NCBI GenBank assembly: GCA_034437615.1
Contig: DAOTTW010000264.1
Location: 1-9,919, forward strand
DNA length: 9,919 nt
DNA from: DAOTTW01 sp034437615
Lineage (GTDB): Bacteria > Chloroflexota > Anaerolineae > Aggregatilineales > Phototrophicaceae
Direction: 5' to 3'
A program made the translations under genes and the position numbers. The notes beneath the pieces were generated by a model that searched no databases, was not told the DNA's origin, and was given only the letters and a program-made list of their open reading frames with translations. Each line of letters starts with the position of its first letter. The first letter of the stretch is position 1. Shown here in pieces: positions 1-7,684 of this stretch.

Positions 1-15
1 GTTACCGTTTCTCCA

Positions 16-1305
16 TTAGGGGTAGAAGCCGCGTGCATTGATCGCCTCTGCAACGCGCTTAACAGCAGTCACCTGCGCAGCCGTGCGCAAGTCCAGCTTG
101 AGGCGGTCAGCAGTGGCTTGCGTCGTATGATAGGCTGTTGTGATGATGTTATCTAGCTCATGCAACACGCCCTCGCGCTTCCAGAAGAACGCCTGCAACG
201 CCTGCACCCACTCAAAGTAAGAGACGATCACGCCGCCTGCATTAGCCAGAATATCCGGCACGACGATCACGCCACTATCCCGCAGAATATCATCGGCGTC
301 CGTCGTCGTCGGGCCGTTCGCACCTTCAACGATCAGTTCTGCTCTGATAAAAGGCGCGTTATCCCGACGGATTTGGCCTTCAAGCGCGGCGGGAATCAAC
401 ACGGTGCACGGCAGCAGCAGCATTTCCTCGTTGCTGATGTAAGCGGCTTCGCTATAGCCTGTCAGTGTGCCGTGTGTGCGGGAATAATCCAGCACAGCAG
501 GCATATCCAGGCCCGATGTGTTATAGATGCCGCCATCCACATCACTGACTGCAATCACCTGATAGCCCAACTCGTGCGCGTACATCGCAGCATTCGCGCC
601 GACGTTGCCAAAGCCCTGCACGACAATGCGCGTCTGTGATTTATCGCTGTAGCTGTGATGCTTGAGCGCCGCTTCCATCACCGTAATCACACCGCGTCCG
701 GTGGCTTCGCCGCGCCCCTGGCTACCGCCCAGGCTCAGCGGCTTACCCGTGACAAAAGCCATCTCCGAGTAGCCGACGGTCATGCTATAAGTATCCATCA
801 TCCAGGCCATAATCTGCTCGTTGGTGCCCATATCCGGCGCGGGGATGTCCGAGCGCGGGTTCACCAGCGGGATTAGCTCTGTAGCATAACGGCGCGTCAG
901 ATTTTCTAGTTCACGCTGGCTCAAGTCACGCGGATCAACGACAACACCACCTTTTGCACCACCATAGGGGATGTTGACCAGCGCACATTTCCATGTCATC
1001 CACATGGCCAGCGCCCGCACTTCCTCCAGCGTCACGCTCATCGAGTAGCGGATGCCGCCCTTTGATGGGCCGAGCGCCGTATTGTGGTGCACACGGTAGC
1101 CCGTAAACATCTCGATATGGCCATCATCCCGACGCACAGGAAAATTGACTGTGAATTCACGCCGGGGATACCGCAAATATTCTAATAAACCATCATCTAA
1201 TTCGGTATGCTGTGCGGCACGGTTAAACTGTGCCAATGCATTCTGGTACGCATTGTCACGATTCGGGTGCCCGGTAGAAGGGTTTGACCTTAAAGCTGCA
1301 ACCAT
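16..1305 (-). CDS. gdhA: Glutamate dehydrogenase (Glu/Leu/Phe/Val dehydrogenase family)
   Basis: Catalyses reversible oxidative deamination of glutamate to 2-oxoglutarate and ammonium in the cytoplasm, linking carbon and nitrogen metabolism. The 429-residue protein has the whole family layout. The substrate-binding half carries K82 (GPSKGG), K106 (TWKCALVN), the catalytic lysine K118 (YGGAKGG) and D158 (PAPDMGTN). All four lie exactly seven residues earlier than K89, K113, K125 and D165 of Clostridium symbiosum GDH. The Rossmann half has GFGNVG at 231-236, and an acidic residue follows the second strand (VSDVDG, 253-258), which leans towards NAD but does not settle it. The VSYFEWVQ stretch near 361-368 is typical of glutamate rather than leucine dehydrogenases. 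The start is an ATG; AGGAGA lies 14 nt upstream, a long spacing. The gene appears monocistronic from its own promoter. Length is normal for the bacterial hexameric class (about 420-450 residues). Confidence 0.95.
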   Translation of the reverse strand: MVAALRSNPSTGHPNRDNAYQNALAQFNRAAQHTELDDGLLEYLRYPRREFTVNFPVRRDDGHIEMFTGYRVHHNTALGPSKGGIRYSMSVTLEEVRALAMWMTWKCALVNIPYGGAKGGVVVDPRDLSQRELENLTRRYATELIPLVNPRSDIPAPDMGTNEQIMAWMMDTYSMTVGYSEMAFVTGKPLSLGGSQGRGEATGRGVITVMEAALKHHSYSDKSQTRIVVQGFGNVGANAAMYAHELGYQVIAVSDVDGGIYNTSGLDMPAVLDYSRTHGTLTGYSEAAYISNEEMLLLPCTVLIPAALEGQIRRDNAPFIRAELIVEGANGPTTTDADDILRDSGVIVVPDILANAGGVIVSYFEWVQALQAFFWKREGVLHELDNIITTAYHTTQATADRLKLDLRTAAQVTAVKRVAEAINARGFYP

Positions 1306-1307
1306 AG

Positions 1308-1325
1308 CGGTTAACCGATTCTCCT
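1308..1325 (-). promoter_or_regulatory. gdhA ribosome-binding site with palindrome in the spacer
   Basis: On the minus strand AGGAGA (1320-1325) is a strong Shine-Dalgarno sequence, but it is 14 nt from the ATG, longer than the usual 5-9. The perfect palindrome CGGTTAACCG (1308-1317) fills the gap. It might be an operator, or it might shorten the effective distance by local pairing. Chance is possible for a 10-bp palindrome. Confidence 0.5.
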
Positions 1326-1383
1326 GAAGAAGCTGTCTAATTTAAAAAAATTATAAGCCATTCCACGCTAAACAAACATAAGC

Positions 1384-1413
1384 ATTATACAGGTAGCACG
1401 CAAGAAACGTCAT
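1384..1413 (-). promoter_or_regulatory. Predicted sigma-A/sigma-70-type promoter of gdhA
   Basis: On the minus strand a perfect -10 hexamer TATAAT (1384-1389) is preceded after 18 bp by ATGACG (1408-1413), which matches the -35 consensus TTGACA at four of six positions. Initiation would fall near 1377 and give a leader of about 70 nt before the gdhA ATG. No better candidate is seen in this AT-rich gap. Confidence 0.65.
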
Positions 1414-1442
1414 TTACTTTGTACATACTGCACAATAAACGC

Positions 1443-1475
1443 ATATTGGCAACAAAGTGGCGCGGATATTGGCAA
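1443..1475. promoter_or_regulatory. Paired 10-bp direct repeats upstream of the gdhA promoter
   Basis: ATATTGGCAA occurs at 1443-1452 and again, identically, at 1466-1475. The copies are 23 bp apart start to start, about two helical turns, so both would face the same side of the DNA. Relative to the predicted gdhA start they lie at about -66 to -98, where activators of metabolic genes often bind. The regulator is unknown; the role is inferred from position and spacing only. Confidence 0.4.
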
Positions 1476-1498
1476 TCATACACAAAAAGACGTCCCCA

Positions 1499-1562
1499 GG
1501 ACACCCCATCGGGTATCCCTACGGTTCACAACGGTTGTGTAGGGACGTGCCATGGCACGTCC
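1499..1562. repeat. REP-like hairpin pair (BIME-like), copy 1
   Basis: Two hairpins face each other head to head. The left one (1499-1518, GGACACCC-CATC-GGGTATCC, one C/A mismatch) ends at CTAC (1519-1522), so on the minus strand it is headed by GTAG. The right one (1543-1562) is the perfect palindrome GGACGTGCCATGGCACGTCC, headed by GTAG at 1539-1542. The linker 1523-1538 is shared with the copies at 7500-7564 and 9555-9618, where the whole unit is in the opposite orientation. GTAG at the hairpin foot is the recognition mark of REP sequences handled by RAYT transposases; assignment to that class is inference. Confidence 0.7.
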
Positions 1563-1567
1563 GCCGA

Positions 1568-1644
1568 AATACCTACCCCTGTAAAGGGGAATTGAGGGGG
1601 TGAGGGCCAATTCGCGGGCAAAATATGCCCGCTTGAATAGTTAC
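1568..1644 (+). repeat. Repeat side module ending in TAGTTAC, copy 1
   Basis: This module is nearly identical to 7604-7680 and, in its last 40 or so bases, to 4875-4915. It contains in order CCCC/GGGG pairing near 1576-1589, a GGGTGAGGG tract, the shared CCAATTCGCGGGCAAAA core and the terminal TAGTTAC. In this copy only, GCGGGCA (1614-1620) and TGCCCGC (1626-1632) form a 7-bp stem with loop AAATA. No coding potential is seen. It abuts the uvrA terminator. Confidence 0.65.
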
Positions 1645-1645
1645 C

Positions 1646-1682
1646 AAAAAAAAGAGAACCGAGCATAAGCCCAGTCCTCTTT
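1646..1682 (-). terminator. Intrinsic terminator of uvrA
   Basis: Read on the minus strand, a 14-bp stem (1669-1682 with 1651-1664, including three G-U pairs) closes a UUAU loop and is followed by an uninterrupted U run. The eight T residues correspond to A 1646-1653. It lies about 45 nt beyond the uvrA stop codon. This is the clearest factor-independent terminator in the window. Confidence 0.85.
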
Positions 1683-1726
1683 ACACAAATCAACCGAAGA
1701 ATCTTTGTATACTACTGACAAACGCC

Positions 1727-4657
1727 CTAGTCGCCTGCTGCTTCTAACACATGCAGATACGGCTTCAGGTACTGCCCGGTATAACTCTCCTGCACTTCTG
1801 CGACCGCCTCCGGCGTACCAGTGGCGACGATCTGACCGCCACCGATGCCGCCTTCCGGCCCCAGGTCAATCAAATGGTCCGCCACCTTGATGATGTCCAG
1901 GTTATGCTCGATCACGACGACGGTATTGCCGTTGTCCACCAACTGCTGCAACACGTCGATCAAACGGGCCACATCAAGCGCGTGCAAGCCGGTAGACGGC
2001 TCATCCAGAATGTAGAGCGTCTGCCCCGTACCGCGCTTGGATAGCTCACGGCTGAGCTTGATGCGTTGTGCCTCGCCGCCGCTGAGGGTCGTCGCAGCTT
2101 GCCCGATGCGGATGTAGCCCAGGCCGACTGAATCCAGTGTTTCCAGCTTGTTGACGATCTTGTGTTGGCTGGCGAAAAATTCCAGGCCCTCACTCACAGT
2201 CAAATCCAGCACTTCTGCGATATTCTTATCATGATAGCGCACTTGTAGCGTCTCGCGGTTATAGCGCGTGCCCCGGCACACTTCGCAATCCACGTAAATA
2301 TCGGGCAGGAATTGCATTTCGATCTTGATCTGGCCCTGCCCGCCGCAATTCTCGCAGCGCCCACCCTTCACGTTGAAGCTGAAGCGGCCCGCGCTGTAGC
2401 CGCGAATCTGACTCTCTGGCAATTGTGCGAACAGACCGCGAATGTCATCAAACATCTTGGTATAGGTGCCGGGGTTGCTGCGTGGCGTCCGCCCGATGGG
2501 GCTTTGGTCGATGTTGATGATCTTGTCGATGGCCTCATAGCCCTCGATGCCCTCATGCGCACCGGGTTTATCGCGGCTGCCATTCAGGATTTGCGCCATA
2601 CGCTTGTAGAGAATCTCTACGATTAGCGACGACTTGCCGCTACCGCTGACGCCTGTCACACAGATCAGCTTGCCCAGCGGAAAATCCACGTCGATATGCT
2701 TCAGGTTGTTTTCGCTGGCCCCACGTAGCGTCAACACCTGACCTGTGCCTTCGCGCCGTTCCTGCGGCACGTCGATGCGAAAGCGCCCCGATAGATAATC
2801 GCCTGTTGCGCTGCCTTCGACCTGCGCGACCTCTTGCGGCGTACCTACAGCGATTACCTCGCCACCGCGTTCACCTGCGCCCGGTCCCAGGTCAATCAGA
2901 TAATCGGCGGCGCGCATCGTGTCCTCGTCGTGCTCCACGACCAGCACCGTATTGCCCAGGTCACGCAAGCCCGTCAGCGTATTAATCAGGCGGGCGTTAT
3001 CGCGCTGATGCAGCCCGATTGACGGCTCATCCAGCACATACAGCACACCCGTCAGGCGGCTACCCACCTGCGTCGCCAGGCGTATACGCTGCGCCTCGCC
3101 GCCACTCAGCGACCCAGCAGCACGGCTCAGCGTCAGGTATGTCAGGCCGACATCGTACAAGAAGCCCACCCGCGACTCGATTTCGTTCAAAATCTGGTGT
3201 GCGATCTGCTGGTCACGCTCGTTTAAGCTGCCCTCGATGCCCTCTTTGCCGCGCAACGACGCGACCCACTGCGTTAGCTCTGCAACGGGCATCTGCTGCA
3301 CCGCGTGAATATTCGCATCTGAGATGGTCACGGCCAGCGCTTCGGGCCGCAAACGCTGCCCCTTGCAGGCTTTGCAGGGCACCTTGACCATATACTGCTC
3401 GATGCGCTCACGGATGCCTTCGGAATCCGTTTGTTCATAGCGCCGCTTCAGGTTCGGGATGACGCCCTCGTATTTCGTCTCGTAGTAGCGTGCCTGCCCC
3501 CTGCTGTTGAAATACTTTAGCTCGACGGTCTTTTTGCCTGTGCCATACAGGATGATGTCCTTGTGCTTCTTGCTCATCTCCCGCCAGGGCACATCCAGCG
3601 GCACGCCGAACTGCTCTGAGAGCGCCTTGAACGTGTTGGCCGTCCAGCTATTTTCGTTCTCGATGTTCCAGCCATTCGCGTCAATCGCGCCTTCCATCAG
3701 TGTCAGGTCGGGGTTCGTGACGATCATGCTGGGGTCCAGTTCCAGCGCGAAGCCTAACCCCTGGCACGTCTGGCACGCGCCGCTAGGCGTGTTAAAGCTG
3801 AACGTGCGCGGCTCAATCTCTGGCAGGCTGCCATGCCCGTTACGACAGGAAAAATGCTCGCTGTAGAGCTTATCAAGCGGGTTATCGCGGTCGCTCACGT
3901 CGTTGATGATGATTTCGCCGTTGCCGATGTCCAGCGCCGTTTCAATCGCATCCGTCAGGCGTGACTCAAAAGCGTCAGCTTCTTCTTTCGTCTCTTTGCT
4001 GGCCCCGTCGCCCGTATCAAATTGCCGCATCACCAGACGGTCCACAATAATCTCGATGTCGTGGATAACGTAGCGATCCAGCGTAATTTCTTCATCCAGG
4101 TTACGCACTTCGCCATCCACACGCGCACGCACAAAGCCGTTTTTCTGTGCATCCTCGAAGACGCGCTCATGTGTGCCTTTTTTGCGCTTGATAATCGGCG
4201 CGAGAATCTGAATGCGGCGGCCCTCGTCCATCGAGAGCACCTCATCCACGATTTGCTGTGCGCTCTGTGCCTCGACCTCTTCACCGCATACCGGGCAATG
4301 GGGGATGCCGATACGCGCATACAGCAGACGCAGGTAATCGTACACCTCTGTCACCGTGCCGACAGTGGAGCGTGGGTTATGGCTAACGCTCTTCTGGTCA
4401 ATCGACACCGCAGGGCTTAAGCCTTCGATCTGGTCTACATCCGGCTTTTCCATCAGGCCCAGGAATTGCCGCGCATAAGCGCTCAGGCTTTCTACATAGC
4501 GGCGCTGGCCCTCCGCAAATATCGTATCGAAGGCCAGCGACGATTTGCCGGAGCCAGACAGCCCCGATATAACGACGAGTTGGTTACGCGGGATTTCGAC
4601 GTTGATGTTTTTGAGGTTGTGCTCACGCGCACCCCGCACCACGATCTTATCTTGCAT
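1727..4657 (-). CDS. uvrA: UvrA, excinuclease ABC subunit A
   Basis: DNA-damage recognition ATPase of nucleotide excision repair; a UvrA dimer loads UvrB at lesions. The 976 residues hold two ABC ATPase modules. The first has Walker A GLSGSGKSS (K38) and LSGGEAQRIRLA with VLDEPSIGLH. The second has GVSGSGKSS (K675) and LSGGEAQRIKLS with ILDEPSTGLH. The zinc site in module two is intact (C768, C771, C791, C794). In module one, C295 and C298 are present, but the first half reads CRNGH (C271 to H275) where CxxC or CxxH is usual, so one ligand is shifted or lost. The interaction and insertion domains lie between. The length is slightly above that of E. coli UvrA (940). The start ATG has only a weak Shine-Dalgarno sequence (AGGC). 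The gene is monocistronic, with its own promoter and terminator. Confidence 0.98.
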   Translation of the reverse strand: MQDKIVVRGAREHNLKNINVEIPRNQLVVISGLSGSGKSSLAFDTIFAEGQRRYVESLSAYARQFLGLMEKPDVDQIEGLSPAVSIDQKSVSHNPRSTVGTVTEVYDYLRLLYARIGIPHCPVCGEEVEAQSAQQIVDEVLSMDEGRRIQILAPIIKRKKGTHERVFEDAQKNGFVRARVDGEVRNLDEEITLDRYVIHDIEIIVDRLVMRQFDTGDGASKETKEEADAFESRLTDAIETALDIGNGEIIINDVSDRDNPLDKLYSEHFSCRNGHGSLPEIEPRTFSFNTPSGACQTCQGLGFALELDPSMIVTNPDLTLMEGAIDANGWNIENENSWTANTFKALSEQFGVPLDVPWREMSKKHKDIILYGTGKKTVELKYFNSRGQARYYETKYEGVIPNLKRRYEQTDSEGIRERIEQYMVKVPCKACKGQRLRPEALAVTISDANIHAVQQMPVAELTQWVASLRGKEGIEGSLNERDQQIAHQILNEIESRVGFLYDVGLTYLTLSRAAGSLSGGEAQRIRLATQVGSRLTGVLYVLDEPSIGLHQRDNARLINTLTGLRDLGNTVLVVEHDEDTMRAADYLIDLGPGAGERGGEVIAVGTPQEVAQVEGSATGDYLSGRFRIDVPQERREGTGQVLTLRGASENNLKHIDVDFPLGKLICVTGVSGSGKSSLIVEILYKRMAQILNGSRDKPGAHEGIEGYEAIDKIINIDQSPIGRTPRSNPGTYTKMFDDIRGLFAQLPESQIRGYSAGRFSFNVKGGRCENCGGQGQIKIEMQFLPDIYVDCEVCRGTRYNRETLQVRYHDKNIAEVLDLTVSEGLEFFASQHKIVNKLETLDSVGLGYIRIGQAATTLSGGEAQRIKLSRELSKRGTGQTLYILDEPSTGLHALDVARLIDVLQQLVDNGNTVVVIEHNLDIIKVADHLIDLGPEGGIGGGQIVATGTPEAVAEVQESYTGQYLKPYLHVLEAAGD

Positions 4658-4719
4658 GGCGATCTTTGCCTGTCAACTAACTTATTTTATGGAAGCGTAT
4701 AAAGAAGGCTGTGAGGGCT

Positions 4720-4733
4720 TGTATTCAAATACA
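4720..4733. promoter_or_regulatory. LexA-box-like palindrome at the predicted uvrA start
   Basis: On the minus strand TGTATT-TG-AATACA is an inverted repeat with 6-bp arms. In context it reads CTGTATTTGAATACAA, close to the proteobacterial SOS box CTGT-N8-ACAG with one mismatch in the right arm. It lies 63 bp upstream of the uvrA start codon and immediately downstream of the predicted transcription start, a position suited to repression. uvrA is a classic LexA target, but the LexA motif varies between phyla and may differ here. Confidence 0.45.
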
Positions 4734-4741
4734 GTTGTTCT

Positions 4742-4769
4742 AGTATAGTACGCTAGCTTAAGCGTGCAA
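4742..4769 (-). promoter_or_regulatory. Predicted uvrA promoter
   Basis: On the minus strand the -10 hexamer TATACT (4742-4747) is preceded after 16 bp by TTGCAC (4764-4769), a weak -35 element. The start would fall near 4735, with a leader of about 78 nt. A weaker alternative uses TATACG further downstream. The LexA-like palindrome next to the -10 supports this choice. Confidence 0.5.
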
Positions 4770-4852
4770 TGGGGGATTGACCGCACTAGCTATGCAGTGC
4801 ATGAGAGATTCTTTAGTCTAATGGAGAAATCAAAACAGCTTCAGATGATTTG

Positions 4853-4915
4853 TATTGAGGGATTGAGGGATTGAGGGCCAATTCACGGGCAAAACAGGCC
4901 TGCCTGAGTCGTTAC
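4853..4915 (+). repeat. Repeat side module fused to the kinase stop codon
   Basis: Near-identical 8-mers (TATTGAGG, then GATTGAGG twice, 4853-4876) lead into a core shared with 1568-1644 and 7604-7680 (CCAATTCACGGGCAAAA) that ends in CTGAGTCGTTACG. The module has the same length as the other copies over its last 40 bases. TTA at 4912-4914 is the stop codon of the kinase gene on the minus strand, so the repeat itself supplies the end of that reading frame. The rest of the intergenic stretch 4770-4852 shows nothing recognisable. Confidence 0.65.
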
Positions 4916-7350
4916 GCCACGACAGACACCACCGCGATAAGCGCGAACACCAACGCCATGACCACAGCAGCGATCAATAAACGTGTGCGCAGCACAAGCT
5001 GACGCCGCATCGCGTTGTATTGCTGCGCCTGTGCATCACGCTCGGCCTGTGTGCGTTCAGCGTGCTCTGTGCTGGCCTGGATAAACGCACACTCCAACGG
5101 CCCAGGCACGATGAAGCGCTCTTTCAGCAATTCCTGCGCCCGATGAATCCGCACGCCGACCAACAAATAGTCGTCAGCACGCTCATGCACAGACCACGCT
5201 TGCGCGGCAACCGCCAGATGTTGATAAGCACGCATGGCGTCCTTGCTTTCGCTCAGCCAATGCTGCAAGCGCGTCCAGCGGCGCACAAGCGATTCATGTG
5301 CCACAGAGATCGTCGGCACACGGGTAATCGGGTCGCGGTCAAAGGTCAACAGGCGGTGCTTGCCAAAGAGGTCAATCATGCGCTGCATCGTCTCGCGTTC
5401 GCTGGCGTCAACCAGTAATTCAGGCATATCGACGCGCAGCACACCGTCGTAAGCATCGCTATCCATCGACAGCAAACGCAAAAACAGAATCCGTGTGACG
5501 CGCTGCTCATGCGCGGATAAACCGCCATACAGTTCTTCGGCACGGCGTGCCAGCGCACCCAACACCCCACCGATTTTGTGGTAGGCATCGAGTGTGATGG
5601 CGTTACCATCGCGCTCTTCAAACAGTTCATGCAGGGCGTATTGCAGCAGGGGCAATGCACCCGGCTGATCGTGAATATCCTGCATGATGATCTCAACCAG
5701 CCCTTTTTCCAGCCACACGCCCAGGCGTTGCGCTGGCGCGGTGATGGCTTCGCGCAGGTCTTCGCTGGTCATCGGCAGCACAAATTCTGTGCGCTGCTGG
5801 ATGATTTCAGCGAATTGTGGGTATTGCAGCGGCTTATCGTAATAATCCGCACGCAACGAGCACAGCAAAACCAGCCGCGATTGCGGGTTGAGTGCAGCAG
5901 CATTCAGCAATGCAATAAAATGATCGCGTTCCTGCTCATCCCTGACCAACGTGAATATCTCTTCAAATTGGTCGATGAACAGCACGATACGCGCTTGTGC
6001 GTTGGGCAGGGCCATCTCTACTGCTTTATCCAGGCCATTTACATCCCCACGCAGCACATCCAGCAGCGAGGGCAACGGCCTGGGGGATACACACAGTAGC
6101 GCCGCCTCAAGTTCTTCCAGTGGATGCGTGCCGGGTAGCATCTGCACGCTATACCAATTTTCCGATCCCAGCAAACTCCCTTGACGCAGTGCAGGCAGCA
6201 GGCCAGCGCGAATCAAGCTGGATTTACCGCAGCCACTCGGCCCGACGATCACCAGCAAATTTGCCGCTGCTACCTCATTGCCATCGTCTTCCAGGCGCTT
6301 CAGCATATGCTCAATCAAGCGCTTGCGGCCAAATAAATTCTCGGCGTCGCTTTCCTGAAACGCTTGCAGCCCCTTATAAGGATTATCGACCTCGGTCACA
6401 CCGACGCGCTGCAAAATCTCATGATGCGATGTGCTGGGCGCAAGTGGCCCACTCTCGTCAAATAAGCCCAGCATCACATCGTTGAGTTCAGCGGCCAGTT
6501 GCAACGCACTTTGATAGCGCTCACTGGCCATTTTGCGGGTCGCACGTGCGATCACCACATCTAATTCTGTCGGCAGCGTATCGTTGAATTCAACCACCAG
6601 CGGCATGTCATCATACAAGTGCTTGTTAATAAACGTGCTCATCGTCACATCCCCAAACGGGTGCTGCCCGGTGAGCATCTCGAAGGTGATAATGCCCAGG
6701 CTGTAAATATCCGCCTGCGGCGTCACTAGCTCACCCTGTATCTGCTCCGGTGATAAGTACGCCAGCGACCCCATGAGGGTGTTTTCGTGCGTCAGGCCGC
6801 TGTCGGTGTTCAGGTCTTTGGCGATGCCAAAATCCGTCAGATACGCATTGAGGTTCTCATCAAACATGATGTTGGCGGGCTTCAGGTCGCGGTGCACCAC
6901 CCCGTGCCGATGCGCAACGTTCAGCGCCGAGGCCAGTTGCTCCACAATGCGCGTCACCTGATCCAACTCAAACACAAGGTTTTCCAGCCCTTGACGCAGA
7001 TTCCCACCACGCAACCAGCGCATCACCAGAAAAGCGCCATCCGGTTCTCGCCAGTAATCATACAAGGGCACGATATGCGGATGCTCTAGTTGCGCGATCA
7101 ACTGCGCTTCAATCTCGAAGCGCCGGATGAACTCCGGGTGGTTGGCGTGCCTGGGCAAAATCACCTTTACGGCCACTTCACGGCCAATCGCAGGCTGATG
7201 CGCCCGGTAGACTTCGCCAAAGCCCCCATAGCCGATGCGCTCTAAGAATTCATAGCCGCGCAGCATCTCACCGCTGAGCCTGCCGTTGTTCGCCTGACGA
7301 ATTTCACTGGTGGAGCGTTTTGCTTGAGGTATTGTGTTGTCCTGCACCAT
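4912..7350 (-). CDS. Ser/Thr protein kinase fused to a STAND-type ATPase, ending in a membrane helix
   Basis: Predicted Hanks-type signalling kinase. The kinase domain (about 33-293) has the glycine loop GYGGFGEV (40-47), K62, E81, HRDLKPAN (153-160, catalytic D155), DFG (173-175) and SPEQ in place of APE, so it should be active. After a linker, NPYKGLQAF (323-331) and FGRKRL open a STAND NTPase domain with Walker A GPSGCGKS (370-377) and Walker B IVLFIDQFEE (455-464). A helical region follows. The last 22 residues (791-812) form one hydrophobic helix after RTR, and the protein stops with no residue beyond it. Family members of this layout often continue into WD40 or TPR repeats, so a lost sensor is suspected. 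The start ATG has a poor Shine-Dalgarno sequence. The substrate is unknown. It may sense stress or infection, as other STAND proteins do, but nothing here proves it. Confidence 0.9.
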   Translation of the reverse strand: MVQDNTIPQAKRSTSEIRQANNGRLSGEMLRGYEFLERIGYGGFGEVYRAHQPAIGREVAVKVILPRHANHPEFIRRFEIEAQLIAQLEHPHIVPLYDYWREPDGAFLVMRWLRGGNLRQGLENLVFELDQVTRIVEQLASALNVAHRHGVVHRDLKPANIMFDENLNAYLTDFGIAKDLNTDSGLTHENTLMGSLAYLSPEQIQGELVTPQADIYSLGIITFEMLTGQHPFGDVTMSTFINKHLYDDMPLVVEFNDTLPTELDVVIARATRKMASERYQSALQLAAELNDVMLGLFDESGPLAPSTSHHEILQRVGVTEVDNPYKGLQAFQESDAENLFGRKRLIEHMLKRLEDDGNEVAAANLLVIVGPSGCGKSSLIRAGLLPALRQGSLLGSENWYSVQMLPGTHPLEELEAALLCVSPRPLPSLLDVLRGDVNGLDKAVEMALPNAQARIVLFIDQFEEIFTLVRDEQERDHFIALLNAAALNPQSRLVLLCSLRADYYDKPLQYPQFAEIIQQRTEFVLPMTSEDLREAITAPAQRLGVWLEKGLVEIIMQDIHDQPGALPLLQYALHELFEERDGNAITLDAYHKIGGVLGALARRAEELYGGLSAHEQRVTRILFLRLLSMDSDAYDGVLRVDMPELLVDASERETMQRMIDLFGKHRLLTFDRDPITRVPTISVAHESLVRRWTRLQHWLSESKDAMRAYQHLAVAAQAWSVHERADDYLLVGVRIHRAQELLKERFIVPGPLECAFIQASTEHAERTQAERDAQAQQYNAMRRQLVLRTRLLIAAVVMALVFALIAVVSVVA

Positions 7351-7386
7351 GATTTTTTGTTATCCGTATCCGCAATCCATACTGAA

Positions 7387-7415
7387 ATGGTACGCCTGAT
7401 TGCGCAGAACTGCAA
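7387..7415 (-). promoter_or_regulatory. Weak candidate promoter for the kinase gene
   Basis: On the minus strand TTGCAG (7410-7415) and TACCAT (7387-7392) are separated by 17 bp. Each keeps three or four consensus bases. It is the best spaced pair between the start codon at 7350 and the repeat element, but the match is poor and other solutions are possible. Confidence 0.25.
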
Positions 7416-7458
7416 CAGCACACCGAGCGGGTAGTGTATCGAATTCGGTGTGACTACA

Positions 7459-7643
7459 GCCCTCACCCCAAACCCCTCTACAGGGGTAGGTATTTCGGCG
7501 GACGCACCAGTGGCGCGTCCCTACACAACCGCTGTGAACCGTAGGGACACCCAACGGGGTGTCCGGGGCGGTGCAAACCGCCATAAAATACGGTCAAACA
7601 TCAAATACCTACCCCTGAGAAGGGGGATTGAGGGGGTGAGGGC
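7459..7643. mobile_element. MITE-like element with inverted ends and two REP-like hairpins
   Basis: The ends 7459-7494 and 7604-7643 are inverted copies (36 and 40 bases, starting GCCCTCACCCC and reaching AGGGGTAGGTATT). Between them lie two head-to-head GTAG-marked hairpins, 7500-7520 with CTAC at 7521-7524 and 7545-7564 with GTAG at 7541-7544, joined by the conserved linker. A GNRA-type stem-loop follows (GGCGGT-GCAA-ACCGCC, 7567-7582). The side module then continues to TAGTTAC at 7680. There is no reading frame of note, so movement would depend on a transposase elsewhere. The element separates the divergent kinase and C11 genes. Confidence 0.6.
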
Positions 7644-7684
7644 TAATTCGCGGGCAAAATGGGCCTGGCTGAGTAGTTACTAAG

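Noticed and set aside
160..876. Open frames on the plus strand antisense to gdhA
   Set aside because: They are shadows of a strongly conserved gene on the other strand and match no known protein.
4669..4674. TTGACA on the minus strand just before uvrA as a -35 box
   Set aside because: The matching -10 would fall at or inside the start of uvrA, leaving no leader; the upstream pair is better placed.
5578..6485. Long plus-strand open frames antisense to the kinase gene
   Set aside because: The opposite strand encodes clear STAND motifs through the whole stretch. The antisense frames show no domain or start signal.
7360..7584. Small open frame on the minus strand across the repeat element, containing HSGCVGT
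   Set aside because: The same peptide arises from the repeat at 9420-9608. It is a by-product of REP hairpins and linker, with no ribosome-binding site or conserved domain.
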